Shown here one piece after another: positions 4,614-8,211 of a stretch of DNA of 8,211 bases. The stretch comes from Hypericibacter sp963696655 (lineage in GTDB: Bacteria > Pseudomonadota > Alphaproteobacteria > Dongiales > Dongiaceae): the NCBI GenBank assembly GCA_963696655.1, contig CAVOLB010000129.1:1-8211 (forward strand), read 5' to 3'. The position numbers and the translations under genes are program-made. The number at the start of each line of letters is the position of its first letter. Position 1 is the first letter of the stretch. Under the pieces are notes generated by a model. It was not told the origin of the DNA, ran no database searches, and saw nothing but the letters and a program-made list of their open reading frames with translations.

Positions 4614-5909
4614 ATGGCCGATCCGAAATCGCTCAAGTTCGACAGCCTCAGCCTGCATGCGGGCCAGCGGCCCGATCCCGTCACCGGCGCGCGCGCCGTG
4701 CCGATCTATCAGACGACCTCCTATGTGTTCGAGAATGTCGATCACGCGGCATCGCTGTTCAATCTCGAGCAGACCGGCCACATCTATTCGCGCATCTCCA
4801 ACCCGACGGTGGCCGTGCTCGAGGAGCGCATCGCGGCGCTCGAGGGCGGCGTCGGCGCGGTCGCGACCGCGAGCGGCCATGCGGCCTTCGTGATGGCGAT
4901 CACCACGCTCATGGGATCGGGCGGCCATATCGTCGCCTCGGCCTCGCTCTATGGCGGCAGCGTCAATCTCCTGAAGCTCACGCTGCCGCGCTTCGGCATC
5001 GAGACCACCTTCGTGAAGCCCCGCGACATCGACGGCTTCCGCGCGGCGATCCGGCCCGAGACGCGGCTCGTCTTCGGCGAGACCATCGGCAATCCCGGCC
5101 TCGAGCTGCTCGATCTCGAGAAGGTCGCCGACATCGCGCATGAGGCGGGGCTGCCGCTGCTGATCAATTCCACCTTCTCGACGCCCTATCTCAACCGCCC
5201 GTTCGAGCATGGCGTCGATCTGCTGCTCCATTCGGCGACGAAATGGCTGGGCGGCCATGGCCTCGCGATCGGCGGGTTGCTGGTCGACAGCGGCAAGTTC
5301 GATTGGGAGAAGTCGGGCAAGTTCCCGACTTTGACCGAGCCCTATGCGGGCTATCACGGCGTCGATTTCGCCGAGGAGTTCGGACCCGCGGCCTTCATCC
5401 TGCGCGCACGGCTCGAAGGCCTGCGCGATTTCGGCGCCTGCATGAGCCCCGCCAACGCCTTCTATATCCTGCAGGGGATCGAGACCCTGCCGCTGCGCAT
5501 GGCGCGCCATGTCGCCAACGCGGAGAAAGTGGTGGCCGCGCTGAAGGCCAATCCGGCCGTCGCCTGGATCAATCATCCGGGGCTGCCGGATCATCCCGAT
5601 CACGCGCTTGCCATGCGGCTCTTCCCGAAAGGGGCGGGCTCGATGGTCAGCTTCGGCGTCAAGGGCGGGCGCGAGGCGGGCCGGCGCTTCATCGAGGCGC
5701 TCAGCCTCGCCTCGCATCTCGCCAATGTCGGCGATGCCAAGACGCTGATCCTGCATCCGGCCTCGACCACCCATCGCCAGATGGATGCCGAGGCCTTGCA
5801 GAAGGCTGGCGTCGGTGAAGACATGATCCGGCTCTCGGTCGGGCTCGAGGATCCCGAGGACATCGTGGCCGACATCGCCCAGGCGCTGCGCGCCTCGCAG
5901 AAGGGTTGA
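4614..5909 (+). CDS. metY: O-acetylhomoserine sulfhydrylase (aminocarboxypropyltransferase), MetY
   Basis: A cytosolic PLP enzyme of the Cys/Met metabolism family that makes L-homocysteine from O-acetyl-L-homoserine and sulfide, the direct sulfhydrylation route to methionine. The 431-residue length and the opening FDSLSLHAGQRPDPVTGARA fit MetY rather than the shorter MetZ (about 390-400). Family marks: YSR at 58-60 and NPT at 63-65 (cofactor phosphate and neighbouring-subunit contacts), ASGHAA near 86-91, and HSATKWLGGHG with the Schiff-base lysine K210. FPTLTEPYAGYHG and SHLANVGDAKTL are also typical. Oddity: the strand that normally reads D-N/S-T-F, whose Asp contacts the PLP ring nitrogen, reads INSTFSTPYL with Asn185. 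The ATG at 4614 has only a weak purine stretch (GCGAAAG) upstream, but no in-frame start lies nearby. The hydrolase gene follows after 10 bases. An O-succinylhomoserine substrate cannot be excluded from sequence. Confidence 0.93.
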   Translation: MADPKSLKFDSLSLHAGQRPDPVTGARAVPIYQTTSYVFENVDHAASLFNLEQTGHIYSRISNPTVAVLEERIAALEGGVGAVATASGHAAFVMAITTLMGSGGHIVASASLYGGSVNLLKLTLPRFGIETTFVKPRDIDGFRAAIRPETRLVFGETIGNPGLELLDLEKVADIAHEAGLPLLINSTFSTPYLNRPFEHGVDLLLHSATKWLGGHGLAIGGLLVDSGKFDWEKSGKFPTLTEPYAGYHGVDFAEEFGPAAFILRARLEGLRDFGACMSPANAFYILQGIETLPLRMARHVANAEKVVAALKANPAVAWINHPGLPDHPDHALAMRLFPKGAGSMVSFGVKGGREAGRRFIEALSLASHLANVGDAKTLILHPASTTHRQMDAEALQKAGVGEDMIRLSVGLEDPEDIVADIAQALRASQKG

Positions 5910-5919
5910 GGCAGCAAGC

Positions 5920-6717
5920 ATGGCAATCCAGTTCAAGGTGGCGGGCCGCAAGGTTGAGGCCTCGACCGGCGGCTATGAGTTCGATCCCGCGAAGCCGGGC
6001 CTGATCCTCATCCATGGCGCCGGCATGGATCACAGCGTCTGGAGCACGATCGCGCGCTATTTCGCCAATCACGGCCGCGCCGTGCTGGTGCCCGATCTGC
6101 CCGGCCATGGCGGCAGCGAAGGCCCGCCGCTTCCTTCCATTCCGGCCATGGCCGACTGGGTGCTGGCGCTGGCGGACGAGGCCAGGCTTACCCAGCTGGC
6201 GCTCGCCGGCCACAGCATGGGCGCGCTGATCGCGCTCGAGGCCGCGGGCAAGGCGCCCGACCGGGTCGTGACCCTGGCGCTCCTGGGCGCCGCGGCCCGC
6301 ATGCCGGTCCATCCCGACCTGCTGGCCGCCGCGCGCGCGGGCGATCACCGCGCCATCGACATGATCGTCTCCTGGGCTCATGGCCCGGTGGGGAGCATCG
6401 GCGGCCAGCGGGCACCGGGCCTCTGGACCCTCGGCGGCGGCGTGCGCGTGCTGGAACGCGGGCCCAAGGGTGCCCTCGCCAACGACCTCGCCGCCTGCGA
6501 CGCCTATCAGGGCGCGGCCGCGGCGGCCGCCAAGGTGCGCTGTCCGACATTGCTGGTGCTGGGCTCGGACGACCGCATGACCCCGGTCAAGGCCGCGATC
6601 CCGCTGAAAGATGCGATGCCCCAGGCGAAGCAGATCCTGCTGCCGGAGACCGGCCATATGATGATCACCGAGCGCGCGAACGAGACGATCGCGGCGCTGA
6701 GGACGGTGATCGGGTAG
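5920..6717 (+). CDS. Alpha/beta-fold hydrolase
   Basis: A 265-residue single-domain alpha/beta hydrolase, probably cytosolic, with no signal peptide. The oxyanion-hole motif HGAG is at residues 32-35, then PDLPGHGGSEGP at 58-69. The nucleophile elbow GHSMG places Ser99. The acid is Asp217 or Asp218 in LGSDDRMTP, and the catalytic base is His246 in ETGHMM. A cap region spans about residues 127-200 and ends in an Ala-rich run (QGAAAAAAK). The complete triad suggests an active esterase, lipase or similar C-X bond hydrolase; the substrate is not predictable. The start 10 bases after the metY stop, with a moderate GAGGCAG purine stretch before the ATG, suggests co-transcription with metY. A homoserine acetyltransferase (MetX) belongs to the same fold, but this protein is too short and lacks the long MetX cap, so I do not call it one. 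Confidence 0.9.
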   Translation: MAIQFKVAGRKVEASTGGYEFDPAKPGLILIHGAGMDHSVWSTIARYFANHGRAVLVPDLPGHGGSEGPPLPSIPAMADWVLALADEARLTQLALAGHSMGALIALEAAGKAPDRVVTLALLGAAARMPVHPDLLAAARAGDHRAIDMIVSWAHGPVGSIGGQRAPGLWTLGGGVRVLERGPKGALANDLAACDAYQGAAAAAAKVRCPTLLVLGSDDRMTPVKAAIPLKDAMPQAKQILLPETGHMMITERANETIAALRTVIG

Positions 6718-6729
6718 GAGAAGCGGCAG

Positions 6730-6785
6730 AGGCGGAGCTGCGCGTGACCGCGCAGCAACTCTATCGTCGTTGTGATCTTCCGCCT
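6730..6785 (+). terminator. Hairpin downstream of the hydrolase, possible weak terminator
   Basis: GCTGCGCG (6737-6744) and CGCGCAGC (6749-6756) form a perfect 8-bp stem with loop TGAC. AGGCGGA (6730-6736) and TCCGCCT (6779-6785) can close an outer stem. It begins 12 bases after the hydrolase stop. There is no U-tract, so it may stabilise the 3' end or assist Rho-dependent termination. Confidence 0.4.
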
Positions 6786-6814
6786 GCTCTCGCTGTCATT
6801 CCCGCCCTCATTGT

Positions 6815-6884
6815 CACCCCCACGAAAGCGGGGGCCCATGCCGATCCAGCGACGTCGGTTGAGAGTTGGGTCCCCGCTTTCGCG
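6815..6884. repeat. Palindromic intergenic repeat bordering the insertion sequence
   Basis: CGAAAGCGGGGGCCCA (6823-6838) and TGGGTCCCCGCTTTCG (6867-6882) are inverted copies with one G-U-compatible difference. They flank a 28-base centre. The left half also forms a small CCCCC/GGGGG hairpin. A partial start of a related unit (GTCATTCCCGC) lies at about 6794-6804. The unit is of the type beginning GTCATTCCCGC or GTCACCCCC that recurs in alphaproteobacterial intergenic DNA. The right half stops 6-8 bases before the IS end, so the IS appears to interrupt it. Confidence 0.65.
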
Positions 6885-6889
6885 CATAG

Positions 6890-8211
6890 GCGCTAACTTA
6901 TGGCGGTGACGATTTGAATGGGTCTTTGCCGTGGTGGGTCGAGCAATTTGTTGGCGATCTTGGCGAGGCGCCGGAGTGCCGTGTTGAAGGGTCGATTGGT
7001 CTGGATGGCATAGCGACAGAAGCCCAGGGTGAGCTTCAAGGCGCGCCAGAGAGAGAAGCATCGGGCAGATTTGCGCTCAGGGGGAACGTCGAGGACTTCG
7101 ATGGCGAGGTCCTCGGCGATGAGCGCGACGATGAGATTGGCGTAGATCCAGGTTCGAGCGAGTTGAGGGTTCCTGGCGGGGAGGCCTTTGAGCTCGGCGA
7201 GGCTCTTCAGTCGCTTGATGGCGAGCTCGATCTGCCAGCGCAGCCGATAGAGATCGGCCAGGTCGTTGGGATCGATGTCGCTGGCGGGGATCGAGGTGAT
7301 GAGGATCAGATGCTCGGTGGCGGCGACGGCGGTTTGGCTGGGCGTGTAGACCTCGCGCTGGGCGGCCCGGGCGAGCCGTTGCCGGGCTTTGACGGCGGCC
7401 TCGGGGGAAAGCGGCAGGACCACGAGGCGGGCTGGGACCGGCTCGAAGCGGGCGTTGCGGCCATGAGCGATGCGCACGGGCTGATCGAAGAGGCCCTTAC
7501 GGGTGGAGACCAGAAGAGCCTTGCGAATGTCGAAGCGCTGCCCCTTGGCGGTCAGCAGACGCAGTTGGCGTGACCCGAGCCGATTGAGGAAGTCGCCACC
7601 GGCTTCGACCGCGGCCCGCAGATCGTTGGGTCGCACGAAGCCGCGATCGGCCACCACCAGATCGCCGGTCCGCAGCGTCAGGCGCGACAGGCTCTCCCCC
7701 TGGCGAGCCGGCGTCAGCGTCAACTCGTCGATGCGCCGCCCAACCAGATCGAAGCTCACATGAAGCCGCCAATCCGGCCGCCGGCGTCCGGGGGCGCTCA
7801 GGGTCGTCCCGTCGATCAGGCGCAGGCTGCGACCCAGCTTGGACAGTCCTTGCGGCACCCGCTCCGCCAGGATCGCCCCCAGCAATCGCTCCAGCCAGGG
7901 CGCCGCCGCCTGCAGGCGCTTCATCACGGCCACATCGGACAGCGTCGCGATCTCTTCGAGCTCGGCAATCGCTGCCACGGCCCGCAGGGACAAGCCGCAG
8001 GCACCATAGAGCAGCGCCAACCGCAGCAGCCCAGCCGCATCGCGAACCGCACGCGAGCGCGTAAATGCACCGCTCTCCCGCGCCGTTGCTTCCAGATCGA
8101 AATCGACCGGCAGCCGACCCAGCAGCTCCCGGTACCCACCTTGTGTCTGCGAAGGATTCATCCCAATGGTGAATCACATCGCGACGCCCCCGTGAATCCC
8201 TAAGTTAGCGC
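6890..8211. mobile_element. IS4-family insertion sequence, 1322 bp, apparently complete
   Basis: GCGCTAACTTA (6890-6900) and TAAGTTAGCGC (8201-8211) are perfect 11-bp terminal inverted repeats, about 14 bp if one mismatch is allowed. They enclose one full-length transposase gene. The size is normal for an IS4-family element. The right end is the last base of the window, so a target-site duplication cannot be checked; on the left the flank reads CGCGCATAG. The transposase stop codon lies inside the left inverted repeat. Confidence 0.88.
6893..8161 (-). CDS. IS4-family DDE transposase
   Basis: A 422-residue cut-and-paste transposase acting on the 11-bp ends around it. The catalytic triad is complete: Asp117 in RLIDGTTLSAPG, Asp172 in VVADRGF and Glu312 in YRLRWQIELAIKRLKS. 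That last segment matches the IS4 signature Y-2-R-3-E-6-K exactly (Y305, R308, E312, K319). A basic helical N-terminal region of about 100 residues precedes the RNase H-like core, and a beta-rich insertion (about 200-290) separates the second Asp from the Glu, as in other IS4 members. No frameshift or internal stop is seen, so it may be active. The ATG at 8161 has only a weak GGG before it, which is usual for low transposase expression. The TAG stop (6895-6893) overlaps the terminal repeat. The exact IS4 subgroup is not resolved. Confidence 0.93.
   Translation of the reverse strand: MNPSQTQGGYRELLGRLPVDFDLEATARESGAFTRSRAVRDAAGLLRLALLYGACGLSLRAVAAIAELEEIATLSDVAVMKRLQAAAPWLERLLGAILAERVPQGLSKLGRSLRLIDGTTLSAPGRRRPDWRLHVSFDLVGRRIDELTLTPARQGESLSRLTLRTGDLVVADRGFVRPNDLRAAVEAGGDFLNRLGSRQLRLLTAKGQRFDIRKALLVSTRKGLFDQPVRIAHGRNARFEPVPARLVVLPLSPEAAVKARQRLARAAQREVYTPSQTAVAATEHLILITSIPASDIDPNDLADLYRLRWQIELAIKRLKSLAELKGLPARNPQLARTWIYANLIVALIAEDLAIEVLDVPPERKSARCFSLWRALKLTLGFCRYAIQTNRPFNTALRRLAKIANKLLDPPRQRPIQIVTAIS

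Noticed and set aside
4548..5951. 467-residue minus-strand open frame covering metY
   Set aside because: It is an antisense shadow of a GC-rich gene. The plus strand encodes a fully recognisable PLP enzyme, and the antisense product has no domain or convincing start.
1..8211. tRNA or rRNA genes, CRISPR arrays, phage or defence modules
   Set aside because: No cloverleaf with a T-loop GGTTCRA pattern, no regularly spaced direct repeats, and no protein with defence or phage motifs was seen on either strand.

Overview
The window reads as ordinary chromosomal DNA of a GC-rich alphaproteobacterium, probably Rhodospirillales-like. The reasons are a DUF1013/TrcR-type regulator and a DUF1192 protein next to a PIG3-type quinone oxidoreductase (both DUF families are alphaproteobacterial), high-GC codon use, and short palindromic repeats between genes. 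The genus cannot be fixed from the sequence alone.

Layout, left to right. Positions 1-153 hold a GC-rich interspersed repeat in inverted copies and no convincing gene. An MFS transporter (minus) is followed by a two-hairpin repeat. Then come the TrcR/DUF1013 regulator (minus) and an NAD(P)H:quinone oxidoreductase (minus), with a 290-base gap between them. The DUF1192 coiled-coil peptide (plus) is transcribed divergently from the oxidoreductase across a 149-base control region containing a small palindrome.

The interval 3827-4613 is the least ordinary part. It has a very AT-rich patch, a CtrA-box-like sequence with a possible promoter, and a candidate small RNA of about 105 nt ending in a textbook Rho-independent terminator. 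Further on are a second promoter candidate and a second terminator that looks bidirectional, both lying in what may be the leader region of metY.

The plus-strand pair metY (O-acetylhomoserine sulfhydrylase, homocysteine synthesis) and an alpha/beta hydrolase are separated by only 10 bases and are probably co-transcribed. After them comes another palindromic repeat. An apparently intact IS4-family insertion sequence (1322 bp) is inserted next to or inside that repeat. Its second inverted repeat coincides with the last base of the window.

No defence system, CRISPR array, phage module or biosynthetic cluster is visible. The items most worth following up are the candidate small RNA with its upstream signals and the Asn at the usual PLP-contacting Asp position of MetY.
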